Source: Planctomycetaceae bacterium UBA969
Lineage (GTDB): Bacteria > Planctomycetota > Planctomycetia > Gemmatales > Gemmataceae
Direction of reading: 5' to 3'
Length of the DNA: 11,368 bases
Assembly: GCA_002303765.1 (NCBI GenBank)
Contig: DBCB01000113.1
Coordinates: 1-11,368 of the forward strand
The notes under the pieces were generated by a model. The model had not been told where the DNA came from. It saw only the letters and a list, made by a program, of their open reading frames with translations, and did no database searches. The translations under genes were made by a program, and so were the position numbers. Of this stretch, positions 1-6,314 are shown in pieces; the first letter of the stretch is position 1; every line of letters begins with the position of its first letter.

Positions 1-105
1 GTCACCCTGCGTGATTTAATGCCGCTTTTTGATTTAAACAAAATCCCAAACAAGCCTTTTGTGTTAACAAAAGATCTACTGAAGGGAATTGGATATGATT
101 CTTAA
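1..105 (+). CDS. C-terminal tail of an unidentified protein (5' end outside window)
   Basis: Frame 1 is open from the window edge through 34 codons to TAA at 103-105. The tail includes 'LMPLFDLNKIPNKPFVLTKD' and ends 'GIGYDS'. The stop lies one base from the stop of the minus-strand epimerase, so the two genes would converge with almost no spacer, as is common in compact genomes. I do not recognise the family. Caution: 34 open codons is short enough to occur by chance, and one minus-strand frame is also open over most of this stretch. The protein-like composition and the exact abutment favour a real gene end. Confidence 0.4.
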   Translation, partial: VTLRDLMPLFDLNKIPNKPFVLTKDLLKGIGYDS

Positions 106-106
106 T

Positions 107-1051
107 TTAAGCAGCTTTTCGAATTAACAAAGATTTTTGCCAAGCTACCTGCCTGGTCAATCCTTCTTCCAAAGACACTTGAGGCTGCCAGCCAAAATCT
201 CGGATGGCTTTGGAAATATCCGCGCCTGTAGATCGCTGATCACCAGCACGAGCCTGCTCTAGTTTAACTTTGGCTTTACAACCTGTGATTTTTTCGAGCC
301 TTTCAATGATTTCCCACACCGAGGCTATTTCGCCACCACCTATGTTGTAGGTTTCGCCATCAGGCGAATTGATTGCTGCTATCGTTGCATTAACGCAATC
401 AGAAACATACGTATTACCACGCGATTGCTGGCCATCACCATAAACAGTTATAGTTTCGCCATTAAGCATTGCCTTGATGAAAATATTATAGCCCATGTCG
501 GGCCTCTGCCTTGGGCCATACACAGAGAAATACCTTAGCACGGACAAAGGCAGATTAAACTCTTCTCTAAAAGCATGACAAAGATTTTCCGAAGCCAACT
601 TAGTTACACCATAAGGAGAACTAGGCTTGGTGGGCATGGATTCATTGCCCGAGCTAAACTTGCCATACACAGATGAAGTAGAGACATAAATAAATTTTTT
701 CAATGACTCAGCGTTTCGTAAGGAGTCGAGAAGCCTTTGGGTTGCTAGCAAGTTGCAAGAAGAATAGAGATTGAAATTTTTCCAGCTAAGCACCAGGCCC
801 GCCATGGCTGCGAGATGAAAAACAACAGAGACATTATTAGTGGCATCAGCCAGATTGTCTTCGCGCAAATCCAGTTCATGGAATGTGAATTTGCTTCTTG
901 TTTTGAGAGAAATCAAGTTGTTTTGTTTAATTTCGCGCGGGTAGTAAGGGATAAAAGCATCTAAACCAACAACTTCATGACCTAAGTCTAAAAGCTGTTC
1001 GCAAAGATTCGATCCAATAAAACCAGCAGCACCAGTGACCAAGCAACGCAT
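107..1051 (-). CDS. NAD-dependent sugar-nucleotide epimerase/dehydratase (GalE-like extended SDR)
   Basis: The 314-residue product is an extended short-chain dehydrogenase/reductase. A Rossmann NAD-binding motif lies at the N-terminus (GAAGFIG, residues 7-13). Next come 'HLAAMAG' near 79-85, a Ser/Thr cluster 'VSTSSVYG' at 123-130 and the catalytic YxxxK (Y147, K151). A substrate-side segment 'YGPRQRPDMGYNIFIKA' and a late 'YNIGGG' motif follow. The RPDM and 'VYGDG' signatures resemble UDP-glucose or UDP-glucuronate 4-epimerases that supply polysaccharide or lipopolysaccharide synthesis, but the exact substrate cannot be read from sequence. An in-frame ATG lies six codons upstream at 1069; I chose 1051 because GGAAGGA sits 5 bases before it and the Rossmann strand starts there. 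It is a single gene, separated by about 180 bases from the feo operon on the same strand. Confidence 0.9.
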   Translation of the reverse strand: MRCLVTGAAGFIGSNLCEQLLDLGHEVVGLDAFIPYYPREIKQNNLISLKTRSKFTFHELDLREDNLADATNNVSVVFHLAAMAGLVLSWKNFNLYSSCNLLATQRLLDSLRNAESLKKFIYVSTSSVYGKFSSGNESMPTKPSSPYGVTKLASENLCHAFREEFNLPLSVLRYFSVYGPRQRPDMGYNIFIKAMLNGETITVYGDGQQSRGNTYVSDCVNATIAAINSPDGETYNIGGGEIASVWEIIERLEKITGCKAKVKLEQARAGDQRSTGADISKAIRDFGWQPQVSLEEGLTRQVAWQKSLLIRKAA

Positions 1052-1056
1052 GGGAG

Positions 1057-1063
1057 TCCTTCC
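1057..1063 (-). promoter_or_regulatory. Shine-Dalgarno site that fixes the epimerase start
   Basis: Minus strand reads GGAAGGA, then 5 bases, then ATG at 1051. The upstream in-frame ATG at 1069 has no comparable site, so translation most likely begins at 1051. Confidence 0.7.
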
Positions 1064-1086
1064 CCACATTAATTATTCGACCTATT

Positions 1087-1105
1087 TTCTGGCGTCGTGC
1101 CAGAA
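1087..1105. repeat. Perfect inverted repeat upstream of the epimerase gene
   Basis: TTCTGGC-GTCGT-GCCAGAA: 7-bp arms around a 5-base centre, 36 bases before the epimerase start. No T-run follows it on either strand, so it is not a classic intrinsic terminator. It could be an operator or a 5' leader hairpin, or the remnant of a terminator for the feo operon. The rest of 1052-1231 shows nothing I can name. Confidence 0.4.
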
Positions 1106-1231
1106 TTTCCCACGGGAGGCTATCAAGATTTCAGCAAAGGTGCAATGCAGAGATTTGACGACTTTGAATTAAAATGTCATTCAACGCTAACAACTTAAAA
1201 GGCGTGAACAACCCAAGTTAAACCAACTTCT

Positions 1232-1414
1232 CTATCTTTTGATTCCTGAGCGAAGTTTAAGTTCTCCTACCCAGTATTCTTCCGAGCGAAGTTTTTCCAC
1301 AGGCTTGGCGCCACAGCAACCGCCTGTACATCCGGATTTGCTCGTCATCTTTCTACCCAGATAGCAGGCAGAAAAAACCACGATGATCATTACTGCGACA
1401 GATTGCCAATCCAT
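1232..1414 (-). CDS. FeoB-associated Cys-rich membrane protein
   Basis: A 60-residue protein with one N-terminal hydrophobic helix (about residues 4-20, 'SVAVMIIVVFSACYLG') followed by a short basic stretch and a cysteine cluster 'GCTGGCCG' (C29, C33, C34). This is the layout of the FeoB-associated Cys-rich family, small single-pass proteins encoded after feoB; their function is not settled, though a role in iron handling or in assembling the Feo complex is supposed. It starts 29 bases after the feoB stop and is surely cotranscribed with it. I chose the ATG at 1414, preceded by AGAGG at 10 bases spacing; an upstream in-frame ATG at 1537 would add 41 residues overlapping the feoB end with no family resemblance. 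Confidence 0.8.
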   Translation of the reverse strand: MDWQSVAVMIIVVFSACYLGRKMTSKSGCTGGCCGAKPVEKLRSEEYWVGELKLRSGIKR

Positions 1415-1443
1415 GATTGCAATACCTCTGAACTTATTGCCTT

Positions 1444-3601
1444 CTATAAGAATAGCATACCAACCTGAAAAGTTAACAAAGCTGCTATATAAGCTAGGCT
1501 CGTCATGTAGATAAAAGTAAAAGCAGGCCAGAACCAAGTACCTGTTTCTTGCCTAATGACCATCAGGGTAGAACCACATTGGCAGCAAAGTGCAAAAAAG
1601 ACCATCAAAGAAAGCGCAGAAGGTACATTAAAAAGCAAAGGTTGATCTGGATCATCATTCCAGCGTGCCTTTTGGAGAATTTCCAAAAGTTGTTGTTCGT
1701 CTTCCGCATCTTTACCAAGGCCAAAAACAATACTCATTGTTCCTACCACCACTTCCCTTGCGGGGAAACTGGCAAGCGTAGCAACACCAATGCGCCAATC
1801 CCAACCTAGGGGTTTGACCACTAGGCTCAATGGATCGGCCTGCCCTGCCTAGAAAACTATTCTTTTTCCATTCTAATAAAAGAGCATCTTGCTCCGCCTT
1901 AATTTCGGTCGCAGCAATGCGTTCGGGATAATTCTCACCTGTCGAAGAAACATAAGGGAAATATAAAACAGCCCAGATGAGCACCATGGTTGCAGCGATT
2001 AAGGTACCCGCTCTTTTCAAAAACGACAACGAAGCCTCATATATTCGCGCAAAAACAACTGAAAAAGAAGGCGTCTTATAAACTGGAAGCTCCATTAAAA
2101 ATGGCGCCCCCTTCCCTTTTAGTATCGTGCTTTTAAATAGCATCGCTGCAAGTGGTGCAGTAACAAAGCCAATCCCGTACATTAAAAAAAGCACAAGTCC
2201 AGGAAACCACCAACCATAACCCTCGGTCAAAAATGCACCGATGAAAAGCACATACACAGGTAGTCGTGCAGAGCAACTCATCAGGGGAGCAACCAAAATA
2301 GTCGCAAGCCTGTCTCTTTTATCTTCAATGACTCTAGTTGCAAGCACCCCGGGAACAGCACATGCCACGGAAGAAAGAAGCGGGATGAAAGATTTCCCAC
2401 TAAGCCCGCATTTCGCCATCACTCGATCCATTAAAAATGCAGCACGCGCCATATAGCCGCAATCTTCAAGAACAGAAAGAAAACCAAACAAGATTACAAT
2501 CTGGGGCAAAAAAACCACGACGCCCCCAACGCCCTCCAGCAACCCATCGACTAGCAAACTTCGCAACATCCCATCAGGAAGAACACTTTCCAACCCCTGC
2601 CCTACAAGGCTTTTCCCTTCGCCTATCCATTCCATCAATGGTTTTGCCAGAACGAATAAAGCTGTAAACATTGAAAACATGATCAAAAAGAAAAAGAACA
2701 TACCAAAGACTTTGTGCGTAAGAATCCTATCCACCCGATCTGTAAACCCAGTCAACTTGCTTTCGGGTTTAGTTATGCAAGGTTGCACCATTTCGCGAAT
2801 CCAGGCATAGCGGCTTTTAGCTTCGATGCTAACCAGATTAATTCCAAGCGATTTAAGGGCCTCTCTGCTTTCCAAAATTGCAGGAGTGAGGCTGAGAGAT
2901 AATTTTTGTTCAAGTTGCTGGGCAAGGAACCCATCAGTTTCAAAGAGCAATCTCCCTGCAAGAAACAGCGAACCTTTATCACCCAGAAGGCCAAGAATTT
3001 TTGCTCTGTTACTGATCACATCTTGCGAAAACACAGGCACTGGGGGCATTCGCTTTTCAGTTTGTAATGAAACAATGGCATTTTTTAGCTCATCCAAGCC
3101 TTTGCGCTTTGAAGCATGGATCGCAATAACAGGTATCCCTAATTTTTCTGAAAGCTTCTTGAAATCAATCTTAACCCCAGAAGCATTGGCAAGATCCACC
3201 ATACTTAATGCTAATATCACAGGCAAACCGGTCTCAAAAGCCTGGGTTGCAAGATATAAGTTTCTTTCCAGATTTGAAGCATCAGCAATTACCAGCAAGG
3301 CATCGGGCACCTTTTCCAGCGGATTTAATCCTAGAACTAATTCGACGGAAAGAAGCTCATCAGGACTGCGAGGCGCAAGGCTGTAGGTTCCGGGTATGTC
3401 CAGAATTTCAATAGTATTGGATTGATGAACAAAGCTGCCTTTTTTTATTTCAACCGTAACGCCCGGGTAATTTCCCACTCGGTGATTAAGCCCGGTAAGC
3501 ACATTAAATAAAGTGGTTTTACCCGTATTGGGATTTCCCAACAGTGCGATTCTAAAAGATTTTACAGGTGCGGTGATTTCATTCATGGGTAGAAAAACCA
3601 T
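1444..3601 (-). CDS. feoB: FeoB ferrous-iron transporter, interrupted by a one-base frameshift
   Basis: FeoB imports Fe(II) across the inner membrane using a cytoplasmic N-terminal GTPase domain. Visible in frame 1: G1 'GNPNTGKTT' (residues 22-30), G2 region 'NYPGVTVE' (44-51) and G3 'DIPG' (68-71). G4 reads 'SMVD' (133-136) where NxxD is usual. The membrane part contains 'GYMARAAFLMDRVM', 'ACAVPG' and 'SCSARLPVYVLF', typical of the Gate segments. The frame breaks after 'SFLGRAGRSIEP' (Pro593, codon 1823-1825). Dropping the A at 1822 restores 'VVKPLGWDW', 'FPAREVVVGT' and the last helices, giving a normal-length 718-residue FeoB. Left alone, frame 1 runs on to 1712 and ends as 629 residues without the C-terminal helices. 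The ATG touches the TAG of the second feoA, indicating translational coupling. It may be a sequencing or assembly error or a real pseudogene. Confidence 0.9.
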
Positions 3602-3829
3602 CTAGGAAACTTGAACAAAAACTCGAGCCGCTTCAGACTTGCGAATACTCAAACGGTAACCCTGCACTTTAATTTCCAAGGGATCGCCCATGGGTGCGGA
3701 AGCAACTAATTCAAAAGGCTCACCCTCAATGACTCCCATTTCCATCAATCTTTGGGCTGTTGCATCTTCCCCCTTAATGGAAGAAATAATGCCCTTGCAC
3801 CCTAAAGGGACTTGATCAAGCGTTGGCAT
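3602..3829 (-). CDS. feoA: FeoA domain protein (second copy)
   Basis: A 75-residue FeoA protein, an SH3-like small beta-barrel thought to regulate or assemble with FeoB in the cytoplasm. Typical features are 'LGCKGIISSI', the conserved block 'AQRLMEMGVIEGEPFELV', and the closing strands 'DPLEIKVQGYRLSIRKSEA'. The frame stays open upstream to an ATG at 3907, which would add 26 non-FeoA residues and overlap the upstream feoA; I prefer the start at 3829 because the FeoA fold begins there. No strong Shine-Dalgarno is visible before it. Its stop is immediately followed by the feoB ATG. Confidence 0.85.
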   Translation of the reverse strand: MPTLDQVPLGCKGIISSIKGEDATAQRLMEMGVIEGEPFELVASAPMGDPLEIKVQGYRLSIRKSEAARVFVQVS

Positions 3830-3876
3830 GAAAAAGATCTCTGCAGAAAAGGTAGATAAATTTTGGTGGGAAGAAA

Positions 3877-4107
3877 TCAAACAACCGGGCGAACCATGAT
3901 CGTGCAATCAGAATACAGACATCCTAAACTCAGCCTTGATTCACCAACTTTGAGCAAACAAGTTTGACCTTGCTGTAACATGCAAAGTTTACAGCCATTC
4001 ATCACACCTAATTCGGAAAGGCGCGATACAATGTTCGGATTACCCGAAACATCCGTAACTTCGGCCCATTCGCCAGATTCAAGCATAGCTAAAGGAATAT
4101 CATTCAT
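3877..4107 (-). CDS. feoA: FeoA domain protein (first gene of the feo operon)
   Basis: A 76-residue FeoA-family protein. The conserved block is 'VSRLSELGVMNGCKLCML' followed by strands 'CLLKVGESRLSLG' and 'CTIMVRPV'. It differs from the second copy in having five cysteines (C39, C42, C50, C63, C68), including a CxxC, which could bind metal or respond to redox state; that is inference. Two successive FeoA proteins ahead of FeoB are known in many Feo operons and usually serve as separate partners of the transporter. It is the first gene after the promoter region, and its start has only a weak Shine-Dalgarno. Confidence 0.85.
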   Translation of the reverse strand: MNDIPLAMLESGEWAEVTDVSGNPNIVSRLSELGVMNGCKLCMLQQGQTCLLKVGESRLSLGCLYSDCTIMVRPVV

Positions 4108-4131
4108 ACTATCAGCAGTTCCAAACCTTGT

Positions 4132-4146
4132 TGAGATTGCGTCTCA
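4132..4146. promoter_or_regulatory. Possible operator for the feo operon
   Basis: Inverted repeat TGAGA-N5-TCTCA located 25-39 bases before the feoA start and 5 bases downstream of a -10-like TAATAT. That position, over the expected transcription start, suits a repressor site such as one for a metal regulator. It is not a recognisable Fur or DtxR box, so the regulator is unknown. With only 5-bp arms it could be chance. Confidence 0.35.
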
Positions 4147-4151
4147 CAATC

Positions 4152-4179
4152 ATATTAACCTACTCAATTCAAAGGTCAA
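4152..4179 (-). promoter_or_regulatory. Predicted sigma70-type promoter for the feo operon (proximal)
   Basis: Minus strand: -35 TTGACC (4179-4174; five of six consensus bases), 16-base spacer, -10 TAATAT (4157-4152). It lies about 45 bases before the first feoA codon and directly ahead of the TGAGA/TCTCA palindrome. Confidence 0.45.
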
Positions 4180-4194
4180 GCATTTTCTACCCTC

Positions 4195-4223
4195 ATTATA
4201 AAACATTTCCCCTTGCCTCTAAA
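4195..4223 (-). promoter_or_regulatory. Second predicted promoter for the feo operon (distal)
   Basis: Minus strand: TTTAGA (4223-4218), 17-base spacer, perfect TATAAT (4200-4195). It sits about 90 bases from the first feoA codon. The same bases read on the plus strand include TATAAA, so the site could also serve the divergent gene. Confidence 0.4.
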
Positions 4224-4258
4224 CACCAGCAACTGTACTTATGTATATATATGCCAAT

Positions 4259-4266
4259 GGAAGGAG
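4259..4266 (+). promoter_or_regulatory. Strong Shine-Dalgarno pointing to a TTG start
   Basis: GGAAGGAG followed by 7 bases and TTG at 4274. The upstream in-frame ATG at 4241 has no Shine-Dalgarno, and the site would fall inside its coding sequence, so TTG is the likelier start. Confidence 0.6.
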
Positions 4267-4273
4267 TACAACC

Positions 4274-4978
4274 TTGAATGACAACCCAATCCATGACCTC
4301 CATGCTTTACTGGACAACTTAGTTCAAGAATTTATGGCAAAAGCTTCTTTGCATCAACCTCCCATCGACGCTGATGCACTCATCAATGGCAAAGCTTGGC
4401 AATTACTTGAACTAGAAGCTCCAAGCATCCCTTCAAAAAAAACTGTACAAGTTTTCGATCCGAAAGAAGCTGGAAGTTCGGATGTAAAAAAACAATGGCT
4501 CGCAGCCCAAACGCTTGCTAGCTCTTTACAAAAAGAAGCCAAGATTCGCTGGGAAAAGCTTAACGGCAACCAGACTGCTTTTGGTATTTCTTTTATCAAC
4601 CTTCTTGCACAGCGCATTCTTGTGCCTACTCATTGGCTAAAAAGCAATGCTTTAGCGTCGGATTACGACTTAATTGAACTTAAACGCATTTTCAAAACCG
4701 CCGCTTACGAAATTATCGCCTTGCGAATGCTCGACCTCGATAACCCATGCATCATTACCATTGTGGACAATGGCCACATCTTTAAGCGTAAAAGTAATTG
4801 CTGTAATCCACCTAAAACTCTTTCTCAAACAGAATCCATGGTTTTGAATTATGTTCATGAGAACAGTAGGCCCAAAAAAGTAAACGATCAGGGTTGGCAA
4901 GTTGCGGGCTGGCCGGTTCACCAACTCGATTGGCGCAGGGAAATCCTCCGCAGCATACCGCCGGAATCTCCAGATTGA
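4274..4978 (+). CDS. ImmA/IrrE-like protein without the metallopeptidase active site (tentative)
   Basis: A 234-residue soluble protein with no signal peptide or membrane helix. The stretch 'KKQWLAAQTLASSL' (about residues 72-85 from the TTG start) sits where ImmA/IrrE proteins have '..W..AHELGHLL'. About 25-30 residues later comes 'NLLAQRILVP' (109-118), the counterpart of 'A..FAA.LLMP'. Then 'LIELKRIFKTAAYEIIALRML' (133-153) matches the C-terminal helix pair in which these proteins usually have 'L...F.VS..A...RL'. The zinc ligands would be replaced (H to Q, E to T, H to S), so if the fold is right this is a non-catalytic relative. ImmA/IrrE enzymes cleave or control regulators in mobile-element and stress responses. 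It is divergent from the feo operon and shares its promoter region. An upstream ATG at 4241 is an alternative start. I am sure of the gene and only moderately sure of the family. Confidence 0.55.
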   Translation: MNDNPIHDLHALLDNLVQEFMAKASLHQPPIDADALINGKAWQLLELEAPSIPSKKTVQVFDPKEAGSSDVKKQWLAAQTLASSLQKEAKIRWEKLNGNQTAFGISFINLLAQRILVPTHWLKSNALASDYDLIELKRIFKTAAYEIIALRMLDLDNPCIITIVDNGHIFKRKSNCCNPPKTLSQTESMVLNYVHENSRPKKVNDQGWQVAGWPVHQLDWRREILRSIPPESPD

Positions 4979-5034
4979 TTGCTCTTTCCATTCTTCCGAC
5001 TAATTTCGCAAAACATCACATTCCTGATGCCTTT

Positions 5035-5064
5035 TTGCTGGCAGACTCTGCAATCTGTGATAAA
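5035..5064 (+). promoter_or_regulatory. Possible promoter for the DUF1080 gene
   Basis: TTGCTG (5035-5040), 18-base spacer, GATAAA (5059-5064), ending 42 bases before the ATG. Each box is only a partial match to consensus. The remainder of 4979-5106 shows nothing else apart from the Shine-Dalgarno GGAG at 5096-5099. Confidence 0.25.
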
Positions 5065-5106
5065 ACATTATTTCTTGCCCACGATTTTAACCTACGGAGA
5101 TTTTAG

Positions 5107-6090
5107 ATGAACTTGTCACGTCTTTTTGCTTTCACTCTCGCTTCTTCTTTTGCTGTTTTCTCTTTCGGCTTTGCCCAAGACTTAAGCCAAACCGATGCCA
5201 CCAAAGCAGGCGCAGACTTTGCCCTTCAAGGCGAATACGAAGGATCCGCTACCCTTAATTCCGGTTCTAAAAAGTTTGGTGCACAAGTCGTTGCCAAAGG
5301 TGATGGCAAATTCATGATAAAAGTTCATACCGGCGGATTACCCGGGCAAGCAGGATTCGATCCTTCCGTAAAGCCAATGATCCTTAACGCTGCAACCAAA
5401 GATGGCAAAGTTGAAATTACAGGGAAAGATATTTCAGGCACCATTCAAAATGGCAAACTCAGCATCAAAGACAACATGAAACTCGATCTCGCAATGGCCA
5501 AAGTCGAACGCACTAGCCCAAGTATTGGGAAAGCCGCACCGGAGGGCGCTATTGTTCTATTTGATGGCAAAAATGCAGACGAGTGGAATAACGGCAAACT
5601 TGTCGAAGGCAACCTCCTTAACAATGGAATTTCGAGCAAGAAAAAGTTCACCAATTTTACCATGCATATGGAATTCAGGCTTCCTTACATGCCAAAGGCT
5701 TCAGGCCAAGGCCGTGGTAATTCTGGCCTTTATCTGCAAGACCGCTACGAAGTGCAAATCCTTGATAGTTTTGGTCTTGAAGGCAAAAACAACGAGTGTG
5801 GCGGCATCTACACCCAGTTCGAACCTAGCGTTAACGCCTGTTTTCCTCCCCTTGTTTGGCAGACTTACGATATTAATTATGTAGCTGCCAAGTTTGATGA
5901 AGCTGGTAAAAAAATTGCTCCCGCTGAAGCGACGATTTTCCACAACGGCATCAAAATCCATGACAAGATTCAATTCAAGGGCTCTACAGGTGGTGGTAAA
6001 CCCGAAACCAAAGATGCAGGGTCCTTCCAGCTTCAAAACCATGGAAACCCTGTTTATTTCCGCAATATCTGGGTTTTAGAATCCAAATAA
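5107..6090 (+). CDS. Secreted DUF1080 (3-keto-disaccharide hydrolase-type) protein
   Basis: A 327-residue exported protein. Residues 1-23 form a signal peptide (basic SR, hydrophobic core, likely cut 'GFA|QD'). A first small domain (about 35-135) contains 'QGEYEGSATL', 'GAQVVAKGDGKF' and 'GGLPG'. The second domain (about 146-326) is a DUF1080/LamG-like beta-sandwich: 'IVLFDGKNADEW' (149-160), 'RGNSGLYLQDRYEVQILDSF' (203-222), 'NHGNPVYFRNIWV' near the end. DUF1080 proteins are greatly expanded in Planctomycetes and act on sugars outside the cytoplasm; some have been linked to 3-keto-glycoside hydrolysis. The substrate here is unknown. Cysteines C231 and C245 could form a disulfide. GGAG lies 7 bases before the ATG. 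It appears to be a single-gene unit closed by a terminator. Confidence 0.88.
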   Translation: MNLSRLFAFTLASSFAVFSFGFAQDLSQTDATKAGADFALQGEYEGSATLNSGSKKFGAQVVAKGDGKFMIKVHTGGLPGQAGFDPSVKPMILNAATKDGKVEITGKDISGTIQNGKLSIKDNMKLDLAMAKVERTSPSIGKAAPEGAIVLFDGKNADEWNNGKLVEGNLLNNGISSKKKFTNFTMHMEFRLPYMPKASGQGRGNSGLYLQDRYEVQILDSFGLEGKNNECGGIYTQFEPSVNACFPPLVWQTYDINYVAAKFDEAGKKIAPAEATIFHNGIKIHDKIQFKGSTGGGKPETKDAGSFQLQNHGNPVYFRNIWVLESK

Positions 6091-6111
6091 TTGTGATTGC
6101 TATTCAATCTA

Positions 6112-6145
6112 AAAAGCCAGGGCAACTTGCCTTGGCTTTTCTTTT
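6112..6145 (+). terminator. Intrinsic terminator after the DUF1080 gene
   Basis: A 13-bp stem, AAAAGCCAGGGCA / TGCCTTGGCTTTT, with one G-T pair and a 3-base loop, followed by CTTTT. It starts 22 bases after the DUF1080 stop. The A-run on its left could let it work on the minus strand too, but no minus-strand gene ends there. The rest of 6146-6314 is AT-rich upstream sequence for the next gene with no clear promoter. Confidence 0.8.
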
Positions 6146-6314
6146 ATTATCGCACCCCCTACCAAGCTTCTAACAGCACTGACGATCCTTGATCATTAGC
6201 TTTGCATATTTCTTAATTATAACCGTCGCTTCACAACAAATTACAGGATAAGATAAACTGAGATAATCATCGGCTAAAACAGTATGAATCAATTTTAACG
6301 CCCGGACATAATTG

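Noticed and set aside
1444..1830. The C-terminal FeoB part as an independent gene starting at TTG
   Set aside because: It begins in the middle of a conserved FeoB segment and has no Shine-Dalgarno; a frameshift explains it better.
2241..2456. Plus-strand 71-codon frame whose translation looks like a signal peptide ('LVASTPGTAHA')
   Set aside because: It is antisense to well-conserved membrane segments of feoB; the hydrophobic run reflects the reverse complement of membrane-helix codons.
2826..3386. Plus-strand 186-codon open frame
   Set aside because: Lies entirely opposite the FeoB GTPase domain, with no family features and no ribosome-binding site.
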